Source: Geodermatophilus sp. TF02-6 (GTDB taxonomy: Bacteria; Actinomycetota; Actinomycetes; Mycobacteriales; Geodermatophilaceae). From it: 64,000 bases of DNA. The stretch covers positions 159,588 to 223,587 of the forward strand of contig NZ_QOHF01000005.1 of NCBI RefSeq assembly GCF_003319115.1, written 5' to 3'. This document shows positions 52,278 to 60,302 of this stretch, piece after piece. Every line of letters begins with the position of its first letter. Within the stretch, counting starts at the first letter, position 1. Below the pieces are notes generated by a model. That model saw nothing but the letters and a program-made list of their open reading frames with translations, did no database searches and was not told where the DNA came from. Position numbers and translations under genes: made by a program.

Positions 52278-53046
52278 GACCCTCGTCGCCGTCGAGCACC
52301 ACGACGCCACCGCGCTGGTGACGCTCGACCGTCCGGCTGCCCTCAACGCCCTGAGCCGTGAGCTCGTGACCCAGCTCGCCGACCGTCTCGAGGAGGTGGC
52401 CGCCGACCCCACCGTCCGGGCCGTCGTCCTCACCGGGTCGGAGAAGGCGTTCTGTGCCGGCGCCGACATCGCCGAGATCCCGCACATGACCGGAGCGTCC
52501 CCGACCGACCGGCTGCCGTTCGACCGGCTCTTCGACACGGTGGCGTCCCTGCCCCGCCCGACGATCGCTGCGGTCCGCGGGCTGGCCTTCGGCGGGGGCT
52601 GCGAGCTCGTCCTCGCATGCGACACGGCCGTGGCGGGGCGGTCGGCGCGCTTCGCCGTCCCGGAGGTGAAGCTCGGGGTGATCCCCGGCGCCGGCGGCAC
52701 CCAGCGGCTCGTCCACGCGATCGGCAAGGCCAAGGCGATGCGGATGCTCCTCACCGGGGGCCCCGTGGACGCGCAGTGGGCGCACGAGGCCGGCCTCGTC
52801 GCGGACGTCGTCGACGACGACGGGGTCATCGGTCGCGCCCTGGAGATCGCTGACCACGTCGGCGGCAACGCGCCCCGCGCCGTGATCCTCGCAGCCGACT
52901 CGGCCAGGCACGCGCAGGAGCTACCCCTGCACCAGGGACTCGCGCACGAACGGCGCAACTTCCTCCTCGCGCTCGGCACCTCCGACGCGCACGAGGGCGT
53001 GGCCGCGTTCACGGCACACCGTCACCCGACCTTCACCGGCAGATGA
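52270..53046 (+). CDS. enoyl-CoA hydratase/isomerase (crotonase)
   Basis: 258 residues. Both catalytic glutamates are present, in FGGGCELVLACD and VPEVKLGVIPGAGGTQRL, with oxyanion-hole residues in KAFCAGADIAE. It hydrates 2-enoyl-CoA to 3-hydroxyacyl-CoA. A dedicated 3-hydroxyacyl-CoA dehydrogenase is missing from the operon and must come from elsewhere. Ends 10 bp before the acyl-CoA dehydrogenase. Confidence 0.92.
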   Translation: MPETLVAVEHHDATALVTLDRPAALNALSRELVTQLADRLEEVAADPTVRAVVLTGSEKAFCAGADIAEIPHMTGASPTDRLPFDRLFDTVASLPRPTIAAVRGLAFGGGCELVLACDTAVAGRSARFAVPEVKLGVIPGAGGTQRLVHAIGKAKAMRMLLTGGPVDAQWAHEAGLVADVVDDDGVIGRALEIADHVGGNAPRAVILAADSARHAQELPLHQGLAHERRNFLLALGTSDAHEGVAAFTAHRHPTFTGR

Positions 53047-53056
53047 GGAGCCTCAG

Positions 53057-54211
53057 ATGATCCTCGACGGATACCGGTCGCCGTGGGCGACCGAAGAGCT
53101 CGATGACCTGCGGGATCTCGCCCGCATCTTCCTCGAGAAGGAGGCAGTGCCCCACCAGACCCGGTGGGCCGAGCAGCACGGGGTCGACCGTGACTTCTGG
53201 CGCAAGGCCGGGGACGCGGGGCTGCTGTGCACCAGCATCCCCGAGGAGTACGGAGGGGGCGGCGGCACGTTCGCGCACGAGGCCGTGATCGCCGAGGAGC
53301 AGGCCAGGGTTGCCGACGACGCCTGGGCCAACAGCGTGCACAGCACGATCGTCGCCCACTACGTCAACGCCTTCGGGACCGAGGAGCAGAAGCGACGCTG
53401 GCTGCCCGGCATGGCGTCGGGCGACCTCGTCGGGGCGATCGCGATGACCGAGCCGACGACGGGATCGGACCTCCAGCGCGTCCGCACCCGCGCCCGGCGC
53501 GACGGCGACGACTACGTCGTCAACGGCTCGAAGACCTTCATCTCCAACGGGACCCACTGCGACGTGCTCGTCATCGTGGCGCGCACGAGTGACGAGCCGG
53601 GCGGCAGGGGACTGTCCCTCGTCGTCGCCGAGACCGACGGTCTACCGGGCTTCGAGCGCGGACGGGTCCTCGAGAAGATCGGCATGCACGGACAGGACAC
53701 GCGCGAGCTGTCGTTCGTCGACATGCGGGTCCCGGCCGCCAACCTCCTCGGCGGTGTCGAGGGCCGCGGGTTCGGCCAGCTCATGGCGCAGCTGCCCCAG
53801 GAGCGGCTCGTCATCGCCGTCACCGCTGCCGCCGCTGCCGAGGCCGCCGTCCGGCAGACGGTCGCCTACGCCAAGGAGCGCGAGGCGTTCGGGCAGGACC
53901 TCCTCTCCTTCCAGAACACCCGCTTCGTCCTGGCGGAGTGCGCTGCTGATGCCCTCGCCGCCCGCACCCTCGTCGACAGCTGCATCACCCGACACGTCGC
54001 GGGTGAGCTCGACGCGCCCACCGCGTCGCTCGCGAAGTTCTGGTGCACCGACGTCCAGAACAAGGTGGTCGACCGGTGTCTGCAGGTCTTCGGCGGCTAC
54101 GGCTACGTGATGGAGTACCCGATCGCCCGGATGTTCGCGGCCGCTCGCGTCCAGAAGATCTACGGCGGGACCAACGAGATCATGAAGGAGCTGGTGGCGA
54201 GGTCGCTGTGA
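53057..54211 (+). CDS. acyl-CoA dehydrogenase, LCAD-like
   Basis: 384 residues. FAD/acyl-CoA contacts AMTEPTTGSDL near 131 and FISNGTHCD; the C-terminal KIYGGTNEIMKELVAR has Gly where MCAD has its catalytic Glu, while LPQERL near 249 holds a glutamate where long-chain and isovaleryl enzymes have theirs. The chemistry is therefore likely intact but of the LCAD/IVD class. GAGGAG precedes the ATG. Last gene of the operon; it converges on the metallophosphoesterase with an 17-bp gap. Confidence 0.92.
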   Translation: MILDGYRSPWATEELDDLRDLARIFLEKEAVPHQTRWAEQHGVDRDFWRKAGDAGLLCTSIPEEYGGGGGTFAHEAVIAEEQARVADDAWANSVHSTIVAHYVNAFGTEEQKRRWLPGMASGDLVGAIAMTEPTTGSDLQRVRTRARRDGDDYVVNGSKTFISNGTHCDVLVIVARTSDEPGGRGLSLVVAETDGLPGFERGRVLEKIGMHGQDTRELSFVDMRVPAANLLGGVEGRGFGQLMAQLPQERLVIAVTAAAAAEAAVRQTVAYAKEREAFGQDLLSFQNTRFVLAECAADALAARTLVDSCITRHVAGELDAPTASLAKFWCTDVQNKVVDRCLQVFGGYGYVMEYPIARMFAAARVQKIYGGTNEIMKELVARSL

Positions 54212-54228
54212 TGGCATCCCGCTGACCG

Positions 54229-55689
54229 TCAGCCGGGAGGGGCGGGGGTGCCCTGCGGGACGGCGGCGTCCTGCCCGCCGGCCGGGGGGACGACGGTGCG
54301 CGCGATGGTCACCTCGGTCTCCCCGAGGCCGCCGAGGGTGATCTCGTCGTAGGCGGTGAGGGCACCGGAGGCCGCGTCCAGGTAGAGCACCGTGCAGGTC
54401 AGCGGCTCGGGGTACGCGCCCTGCAGCGCACGCAGCCCGGCCCCGCCGGTCGAGCCCTCCACCATCAGCCGCGTCCCCCCCTCGAGCCGGGTGACCTCCC
54501 GCTCGTGGGTGTGGCCGGCGAGCACGAGGGGGACGACGCCGTCGAGGGGCGCCGCCTGCTCGGGGTCGTGGACCAGCGCGATCGCCGGCCGCTCGGGCAG
54601 GCCCTCGGCGAACTCGGCGAGGGCCTGCCCGCTCTGCTCGAGCGACTGGGGAGCGTCGGAGGCGTCCTTGTCCGGGGTGAACCGCGGGTCCGGTGCGCCG
54701 ACGACCTCGATCCCGGCCACCGTGACCGCGGAGTCGTCGAGCACGGTCGCGTTCGGCTGCGCGGCGACCAGGGCCGCGGTGACGGCGGAGTCGTGGTTGC
54801 CGCGGACGAAGACGTAGGGCACGCCGAGGGAGCCGACGGCGGTGATCAGGCCGTTCTCCGGCTCGCTGCCCCAGTCGGTGACGTCGCCGGTGTCGAGGAC
54901 GCCGTCCACGTCGAACCGGGCGACCACCTGGCGCACCAGGTCGAACCCGGCCGGGTTGAGGTGCAGATCGGAGACGTGCAGCAGGGCCACCGTCTCGCCG
55001 TCCGCACCCGGCGGGGGCAGCGTGGACAGCGTCGAGTACAGCGTGCTCACGTTGGAGACGAGGTCCTCGAGGGAGGCGCGGTAGGCGTCGAAGCGGGCCA
55101 TGATGTCCTGCGCGCTGCCGATCAGGCTGTTCGCGTTGACCAGCAGGCCGGTGTAGGTCGGCTGCGAGAGCGCCTCGGGCCGCCACGTCGCCGCGGCCAG
55201 CCCGCCGGTACCCGCCACCAGCGCCGCGGACAGGCCGAGGGCGATCAGCGGCTCGCGGCGCCGCCGCAGCACCAGCAGGGACGCCGCCGTCGCCCCGCCG
55301 ACCGCCGCCAGCGCGGTCAGCCAGGCCACCCGCTCGACGGCGTCCCGCAGGTCGGCGCTCACCTGGTCGACGACGCCGTCCAGCCGGGCCGGGTCGGTGG
55401 CCAGCGCCTGCGCCCGCAGCTCGTCGACCCGGTTCAGCTCGATCTCCAGCCGCAGCGGCCCGTCGTAGGCGTCGACCTGCAGCGCGCCCAGGGGCGGGAC
55501 GTCGACCGCGGCGCCGCCGCCGAACGGCCGGAAGGCGAGCGTCGCGTCGAACGGCCCGATCGGTGCGGGCACCCGGCCGAGCAGCAGGATGCCGAGGTAG
55601 GCCCCGGTGAGGACGACGGCCACCCGGGCCGCCCAGCGAGCGGCCGCGCGCACCGCGGAGGGGCGGCGCGCGGAGCTCGGGTCGCTCAC
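54229..55689 (-). CDS. membrane-anchored metallophosphoesterase
   Basis: 486 residues. Two membrane regions (about 22-42, and paired segments about 120-165) precede a calcineurin-like phosphoesterase domain with LHVSDLHLN near 231, GDVTDW, VRGNHD and GHTHERE, the full metal-binding set. The catalytic domain probably faces outward after the last segment; substrate unknown. GTG at 55689 is chosen because TAGGTT lies 7 nt upstream; an in-frame TTG at 55698 is possible. Confidence 0.87.
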   Translation of the reverse strand: MSDPSSARRPSAVRAAARWAARVAVVLTGAYLGILLLGRVPAPIGPFDATLAFRPFGGGAAVDVPPLGALQVDAYDGPLRLEIELNRVDELRAQALATDPARLDGVVDQVSADLRDAVERVAWLTALAAVGGATAASLLVLRRRREPLIALGLSAALVAGTGGLAAATWRPEALSQPTYTGLLVNANSLIGSAQDIMARFDAYRASLEDLVSNVSTLYSTLSTLPPPGADGETVALLHVSDLHLNPAGFDLVRQVVARFDVDGVLDTGDVTDWGSEPENGLITAVGSLGVPYVFVRGNHDSAVTAALVAAQPNATVLDDSAVTVAGIEVVGAPDPRFTPDKDASDAPQSLEQSGQALAEFAEGLPERPAIALVHDPEQAAPLDGVVPLVLAGHTHEREVTRLEGGTRLMVEGSTGGAGLRALQGAYPEPLTCTVLYLDAASGALTAYDEITLGGLGETEVTIARTVVPPAGGQDAAVPQGTPAPPG

Positions 55690-55696
55690 CCGCCCC

Positions 55697-55702
55697 AACC
55701 TA
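55697..55702 (-). promoter_or_regulatory. -10 hexamer TAGGTT, probable leaderless start
   Basis: On the minus strand TAGGTT ends 7 nt before the metallophosphoesterase GTG. Confidence 0.5.
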
Positions 55703-55835
55703 GTGAGCGACTCCTCCGGCGGCCGGGCGGCCGTCGCCGGTCGGTCGGGGTCGCTCGTCCGGGGGGAGAGAACCAGCGGATGTCGACAGGGGGTGTTGCG
55801 GCATCGCAGCCGACCGATGGGGGTAGGACGCCGCC

Positions 55836-56717
55836 ATGAGCCTGATGGGGATCCTCGACCGGGTCGCAGACGTGACGACCTTCGACAAGGCGATCGAACC
55901 GGCCCGCAAGGCCGTGCAGGCCACCCTCCGGCCGCAGGCGGTCAAGGACCTGCTGCACGGCACGTGGTTGGGCCACCCGCTGCACCCGGTGCTGGTCCAG
56001 GTCCCCGTGGGCACCTGGATCTCCGCGGGGCTGCTCGACGCCGTCCCGCGGCTGCGCCCGGCGGCCACGGTGCTGATCGCGACCGGGGTGGCCGCCGCCG
56101 TCCCCGCCGCGCTGTCGGGGGCCGCCGACTGGTCGGAGCAGGAGGTCGGCGTCCGCCGGCTGGGTGCGGTGCACGCGATGACCAACGTCGTGGCGCTCGG
56201 GCTCTACGCCGGTTCGCTCGCCGCCCGGCGCGCCGGCCGGGACACCCTCGGCCGGGTGCTCGCCTACGCGGGGCTGGGCGTGGCCGGGGGCTCGGCGGCC
56301 ATCGGCGGCCACATGTCCTACGCGCAGTCCTCCGGCGCCTCGCACGCGGCCACGGCCGCCCGCGCGCTGGAGCACGACTGGATCGACCTCGGTCCGCTCG
56401 ACGACCTGCCCGAGGGCCGGCCGGCGCTGCGCACCGGGAACGGCTCGGGCGTCGACGTCCCGCTGGCCGTCGTCCGCCGGGGAGCGCGGGTCGACGCCTT
56501 CATCGGGGCCTGCTCGCACCTGTCCGGCCCGCTCTACGAGGGTTCGGTGGAGGAGGTGCGCGGCGCGCGGTGCCTGGTCTGCCCCTGGCACGGCTCGGCG
56601 TTCGACCTGGAGGACGGCTCCCCCCGGCGCGGCCCGGCGGCCAACCCGCAGGAGAAGCTGGAGATCCGCATGGAGGCCGGCCGGGTCATGGCCCGGCTGC
56701 CCGTCCGGCACCTGTAG
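55836..56717 (+). CDS. DUF2231-Rieske fusion protein
   Basis: 293 residues. The N-terminal half (about 35-175) is a DUF2231 four-helix membrane domain with HPLHPVLVQVPVG, which has heme-like histidines in some members. The C-terminal part (about 190-293) is a Rieske 2Fe-2S domain with CSHLSG and CPWHGSAFDL giving both Cys-His pairs. It may pass electrons between a membrane carrier and a soluble partner; none is encoded next to it. GGTAGGA lies 10 nt before the ATG. A hairpin follows the stop. Confidence 0.9.
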   Translation: MSLMGILDRVADVTTFDKAIEPARKAVQATLRPQAVKDLLHGTWLGHPLHPVLVQVPVGTWISAGLLDAVPRLRPAATVLIATGVAAAVPAALSGAADWSEQEVGVRRLGAVHAMTNVVALGLYAGSLAARRAGRDTLGRVLAYAGLGVAGGSAAIGGHMSYAQSSGASHAATAARALEHDWIDLGPLDDLPEGRPALRTGNGSGVDVPLAVVRRGARVDAFIGACSHLSGPLYEGSVEEVRGARCLVCPWHGSAFDLEDGSPRRGPAANPQEKLEIRMEAGRVMARLPVRHL

Positions 56718-56722
56718 CCCCT

Positions 56723-56739
56723 CGGCGGGCCGCCCGCCG
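56723..56739. terminator. short hairpin after the Rieske fusion gene
   Basis: CGGCGGG and CCCGCCG with a 3-nt loop, 5 nt after the stop codon. Confidence 0.5.
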
Positions 56740-56742
56740 TCC

Positions 56743-56748
56743 TACGCT
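56743..56748 (+). promoter_or_regulatory. -10 hexamer TACGCT, probable leaderless start
   Basis: TACGCT ends 8 nt before the lipoprotein ATG at 56757. Confidence 0.45.
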
Positions 56749-56756
56749 GCGGCGGC

Positions 56757-57623
56757 ATGAGACGGACGGCGGTGACGGTCGTCGTCCTGCTGTGCGCCGC
56801 CTGCTCGCCGGGGGACGGTGGGGCGTCGTCGGCGCCCGCCACGACGTCGGTGTCCGCGTCGGCGTCCGCGACGCCGACCCTCCCGGCCGTGCCGGGGATC
56901 GCGGCCGAGGTGGTCCGGCTGCGCACCGACGTGGCTGTCGGCGGGCGGGTGCAGGTGCGGGTGACCGACTCCGGGGAGGAGCCGTTCACCGCGACCGCGG
57001 TGGCGCTCGACTCGCCGGGGTTCACACCGCTGCCGCCCACCGCGGTGCACGCCGAGTTCGCTCCCGGCCGGGTGATCGACCTGCCCACGCCCTACGGCGA
57101 GCCGGACTGCACGGCGCAGCCCCGGCCGCTCGCCGCCCGGCTGACGGTGACCCGCCCCGGTGGTGCGGTCGAGCAGCTGCGGGTGCCGGTGTCCGGGGAC
57201 GACCTCGACGTCGTCCACCGGGAGGAGTGCGCGGTCGCCGGGGTGCTCGCCGTCGCCGGTGTCGCCCTGACCGGGGTGACCGCCGCGGGGGAGTCGGTCA
57301 CGGGCACCGTCGTCCTGACCCGCGCGGGGGACGACGACCGGCCGGTCACCGTCACCGACGTCCGGCGCAGCGTCGTCTTCGACCTCGCCGTCGCCGGGCT
57401 GCCGCTCGAGCTCGCGCCGGGACAGGCGGAGGCGTCGTCGGCGGCGACCTTCACCTCGGCGACGTGCGAGCCGCACGTGCTGGCCGAGACCAAGCAGCCG
57501 TTCCTCTTCCCGCTGAGCGTCGCGGTGGGGGACGCCGACCCGGTTCCGGTGCCCCTGCCGGTCGACGCGGCGCAGCAGCAGCAGCTGTGGGACCTGGTGC
57601 GGCGGGTCTGCGGGCCGCGATGA
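56757..57623 (+). CDS. putative lipoprotein, function unknown
   Basis: 288 residues. A very short signal with lipobox LLCAAC (about 11-16) predicts a lipid anchor. A Ser/Ala/Thr linker leads to a beta-rich domain with three internal cysteines (DCTAQ, EECAV, ATCEPH) and a final RRVCGPR cysteine that could make two disulfides. No family recognised. The stop overlaps a 43-codon frame. Confidence 0.7.
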   Translation: MRRTAVTVVVLLCAACSPGDGGASSAPATTSVSASASATPTLPAVPGIAAEVVRLRTDVAVGGRVQVRVTDSGEEPFTATAVALDSPGFTPLPPTAVHAEFAPGRVIDLPTPYGEPDCTAQPRPLAARLTVTRPGGAVEQLRVPVSGDDLDVVHREECAVAGVLAVAGVALTGVTAAGESVTGTVVLTRAGDDDRPVTVTDVRRSVVFDLAVAGLPLELAPGQAEASSAATFTSATCEPHVLAETKQPFLFPLSVAVGDADPVPVPLPVDAAQQQQLWDLVRRVCGPR

Positions 57624-57751
57624 GATCCGGCCCGGCCGCCCCGGGGGGAACGGGACGACCGGGCCGGGGTCGCGGGGCGCCCCTGGCCGGGACGCCGACC
57701 CGGGAGGACGCCGGTGCCGGTGCAGCGGGCGCCTCGATCGGGCAGCTGTGA
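57620..57751 (+). other. 43-codon reading frame, doubtful
   Basis: Begins with an ATGA overlap at the lipoprotein stop and ends at 57751. Gly/Arg/Pro-rich; the last residues AGASIGQL recall the start of actinobacterial holin-like proteins, but it stops there. Together with the rest of the 303-bp gap to the rhomboid gene I see no certain gene. Confidence 0.2.
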
Positions 57752-57926
57752 CGCTACGTGACGGCCGCTGGTCCGGTCATCCCCTGACTGGGTGAAACGC
57801 CGCGGGGCCGCGACGGACAGTCACATCCCGGTGCCGTGTCGGCTCGGCGGGGCGCTCGGACCGGCGGCCGGTGTCCGAGCCGCCGCGGTCGCGCGACGGG
57901 TCCGACGGCCGCCGCGGGCTGCCACC

Positions 57927-58598
57927 ATGGCGGCCGTGAGCGCTCTGTTCTGGGCAGCCCTGTACGCGGTGGTGCTGTGGACGGGCTGGGCGGCGGCGTG
58001 GGCGCCGGGCGCGCCCGCCCGGCCGGGTGCGGGCCGGCCGCCCTGGGCCACGCTCGCCGCGCTGCTGGTCGTCGGGGTGCCGTCGCTGCTCCAGCTCACC
58101 GTCGCGCCGGGCCTGCTGGGCGCCCTGCAGCGGACGCCGACCGAGCTCGCGGACGGGCAGCTGTGGCGGCTGGTCACCTCGCTGGTGGTCCAGGACGGGG
58201 GCTGGCCCGGCGCGGTGTTCAACCTGGCGGCGCTGGCGGTCGTGGGCGCGACGGCCGAGCAGGTGTGGGGGCCGCGGCGCTGGCTGGTGGTCTGGGCCGG
58301 CGCGGGGGTGGGTGCGCAGCTGTGGGGGCTGCTCGTCCAGCCGACGGGAGCGGGCAACTCCGTGGCGACGTTCGGGCTGGCCGCATCGGTGTCGGTGCTG
58401 GCGCTGCGGCGGGGCCGCGGGGTGTCGCGGCTGTGCGGCAGTGCGAGCCTGCTCGCCGGCCTGGCCCTCCTCGTCATGGGCGACGTCCACGGCGGCGCCG
58501 TCGTGCTCGGCGCCCTCGCGGGCCTGCTCCTGACCCGCGTCCCCGCCAGCGACCCGGCCGGCGGCAGGAGCGTCCCGTCCGACCCCACGACGCCGTAG
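57927..58598 (+). CDS. rhomboid-like intramembrane serine protease
   Basis: 223 residues with six hydrophobic segments. The layout matches rhomboids: FNLAALAVVGATAEQVWG with the FN and E-x6-G-R-R loop, GAGNSVATFGLAAS with the nucleophile serine in a G-x-S context, and GDVHGGAVVLGALAG with the catalytic histidine. Active serine context is GNSV rather than the common GASG, so activity is likely but not certain. ATG at 57927 gives a tidy N-terminus. Stands alone before tRNA-Lys. The 250-bp gap after it holds only a short frame (58617 on) ending like a transporter tail; I make no gene call there. Confidence 0.78.
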   Translation: MAAVSALFWAALYAVVLWTGWAAAWAPGAPARPGAGRPPWATLAALLVVGVPSLLQLTVAPGLLGALQRTPTELADGQLWRLVTSLVVQDGGWPGAVFNLAALAVVGATAEQVWGPRRWLVVWAGAGVGAQLWGLLVQPTGAGNSVATFGLAASVSVLALRRGRGVSRLCGSASLLAGLALLVMGDVHGGAVVLGALAGLLLTRVPASDPAGGRSVPSDPTTP

Positions 58599-58848
58599 GC
58601 CCCTCGGGGACGGCGCGTGTTCGTGGCGGGAGCCGTCCTGGCGCTGTTCCTGCCCGGGGGCCGGCGGCGGTCCCCTCGATCGGGCCGTGGGGCACCGGAC
58701 GACCCGCCTGCGTCGATCGGCGGCTGATCCGCCCGGTCCACTGGCCACGACCGTGCCCGGGTCGGCTTCCGGCGTCGTCCGGTCCGGAGGGCGGTAGCCT
58801 CGCACCGGGCCGCAGGCCAGCCAGTCCCGGGCTCTGCGTGCACCTGCC

Positions 58849-58921
58849 GGGCCTCTAGCTCAACTGGCAGAGCAGCGGACTTTTAATCCGCGGGTTGTGG
58901 GTTCGATTCCCACGGGGCCCA
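58849..58921 (+). tRNA. tRNA-Lys (TTT)
   Basis: Cloverleaf complete: acceptor GGGCCTC with GGGGCCC, anticodon arm GCGGA-CTTTTAA-TCCGC giving TTT, T-arm GTGGGTTCGATTCCCAC. No CCA encoded. TAGCCT at 58795-58800 may be its -10 box. A decayed integrative island begins directly after it, so its 3' end is the likely attachment site. Confidence 0.96.
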
Positions 58922-58957
58922 CAAGCTTGCAGGTCAGCGAGCTGTGGTTGCCCTCTC

Positions 58958-58973
58958 CGGGGGCGAGCCCCCG
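58958..58973. terminator. terminator of tRNA-Lys
   Basis: Perfect CGGGGGC-GA-GCCCCCG hairpin 37 nt after the tRNA. The following 160 bp, up to the excisionase remnant, shows no gene. Confidence 0.55.
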
Positions 58974-59134
58974 CTAGACCCCACTTGACCCCCATCTTTC
59001 GCCGACGCCCGAAACGGGCTGTTCGGTCGGAGATGCTCGCCCGCCTGCGCCCCTGAGCAGGGCGGGTCTGCGCCTCCTCACCACACGGTGCGCCGCCGAG
59101 TCGGCTGCGCCGGCCGTCCGCGGCAAGGTCGGCG

Positions 59135-59355
59135 TCAGGGGTGGGTTACGGGTGTGTCGCCCTGCTGCTCGTCGGTGGCCCGGCCGGCGTCGATGAAGGC
59201 GTCGAGGATCGATCGCTGCAGGCGGACGTGCCTGCCGAGCTTGACGTAGGTGATGCGGCGCTGGGCGATCAGCCGGCGATGAAGCGTTACCCGGTTCCCA
59301 GGTAGTCGCCGGCCTGGGCGGTGGTGAGGAGTGGGTCGCTGGCGCGGGTGTCCAT
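59135..59355 (-). pseudogene. excisionase (helix-turn-helix) pseudogene
   Basis: From the ATG at 59355 the frame reads SDPLLTTAQAGDYLGTG and then meets TAA; the next codons RFI are followed by a one-base shift, after which another frame continues RRLIAQRRITYVKLGRHVRL and QRSILDAFIDAGRATDEQ to a TGA at 59135. Joined, these make a typical 70-residue AlpA/Xis-like excisionase. One in-frame stop plus one single-base frameshift make it inactive. Confidence 0.75.
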
Positions 59356-59386
59356 CGGGTGTGCCACGCTGGCGAGGGTTCCGGGG

Positions 59387-59574
59387 CGGTCCCCTGTACT
59401 TCTCCAGTCGGCCCGCGCGGTCCTTCGGTCGCCTGCCTTCGGCCGCTCCAGCGGTCGAGGCGTTCTCCTGTAAGTCTCCTGTTCTGCTGCGGTGCGTCGG
59501 GGACCCCCGCCTCGAGCGTGGTGTGCGGGCACTGGAGAACTACGGGAGAAGTACTGGAAAGGTACTGGAGAGCG
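59387..59574. repeat. eight 11-bp repeats in three clusters
   Basis: On the plus strand four tandem units start at 59531, 59542, 59553 and 59564 (ACTGGAGAACT, ACGGGAGAAGT, ACTGGAAAGGT, ACTGGAGAGCG). On the minus strand two units lie in 59461-59482 (ACAGGAGACTT, ACAGGAGAACG) and two in 59387-59408 (ACTGGAGAAGT, ACAGGGGACCG). All share an exact 11-bp period, about one helical turn, as in iterons or cooperative operator arrays. They lie upstream of the excisionase remnant. Confidence 0.7.
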
Positions 59575-59578
59575 GGGT

Positions 59579-60067
59579 TCAGGGCACGTCGGGAGCTCCG
59601 GTGGTGCGGGCTCGGCTCCGGTAGGCCTGCAGCACCGGTTGCAGCGCTCGGGCCAGGCCGGGCAGGTCGCGGTCGTAGACGCGGCCGTCGGAGAGCTGGT
59701 CGGCGAGCTCGGTGAGCAGTCGCGGCCAGTCCCGCCGGGTCGGCTGGAGTGGCACGCGGATCTGCACGTGGCGTTCCACCACGCGGACGGCGGCCTGGTC
59801 GCAGGCCGCGGCTCGGCTCTGCTCCCAGGCGCGGTGCCGGCAGGTGGCCGAGCACCACTTCGGGATGGGGCCGCGGCTTCGCGGGGTGATCGGCCCGCCG
59901 CACCAGCCGCAGGTCGTCGCCGCGGCCCGCCGTGCGCGGCCGTCGGCCTCGGCGGCCGCCGGCTGGGAGCGCGCCATCCTGGTCGGCGTCTGCTGTGCCT
60001 GTTGACGTCGCTGCCGTTCGCGCTCGCGGCGTCGGGCCCGGTACTCGGGGGTCCCGCTGGTCGGCAT
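59579..60067 (-). CDS. zinc-ribbon protein of the island
   Basis: 162 residues. A basic, Gln/Arg-rich N-terminus (about 8-30) precedes a zinc ribbon with CGWCGG and PIPKWCSATCRHRAWEQ (four cysteines, about 53-82). The rest is helical. Similar small zinc-ribbon proteins are frequent in actinobacterial integrative elements and probably bind DNA; none has a clear function. The ATG at 60067 is preceded on the minus strand by short repeats at 60069-60104. Confidence 0.7.
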   Translation of the reverse strand: MPTSGTPEYRARRRERERQRRQQAQQTPTRMARSQPAAAEADGRARRAAATTCGWCGGPITPRSRGPIPKWCSATCRHRAWEQSRAAACDQAAVRVVERHVQIRVPLQPTRRDWPRLLTELADQLSDGRVYDRDLPGLARALQPVLQAYRSRARTTGAPDVP

Positions 60068-60068
60068 G

Positions 60069-60104
60069 CCGGTCAGTGTCCCGGACCGGTCAGTGACTCG
60101 TCAC
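60069..60104. promoter_or_regulatory. direct and inverted repeats before the zinc-ribbon gene
   Basis: CCGGTCAGTG is repeated at 60069-60078 and 60086-60095, 17 bp apart; the second copy overlaps the palindrome GTGAC-TC-GTCAC (60093-60104). Probable operator region for the minus-strand gene starting at 60067. Confidence 0.45.
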
Positions 60105-60302
60105 AACGGATTGCCTGTCCCTGGGTGCATGAGGTGTGCCGGCTCGTGATCTTGTTGAGGAGGGCAGCAGTCCGGCAGAGTCGCCGCCGGTCGGGCGCGG
60201 CGCGGTGTGGAGATGCCCTGCGTCGGCTGCTGGCGGGGCAGGGTTGACAACGCTGTTCGGCCTGGCGGGCGTCCGCCGAAGCTGGCCTGGAGAATGGCGC
60301 GC

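Noticed and set aside
58617..58727. Short frame with AGAVLALFLPGG like the end of a transporter
   Set aside because: One hydrophobic stretch is not enough to claim an MFS remnant.
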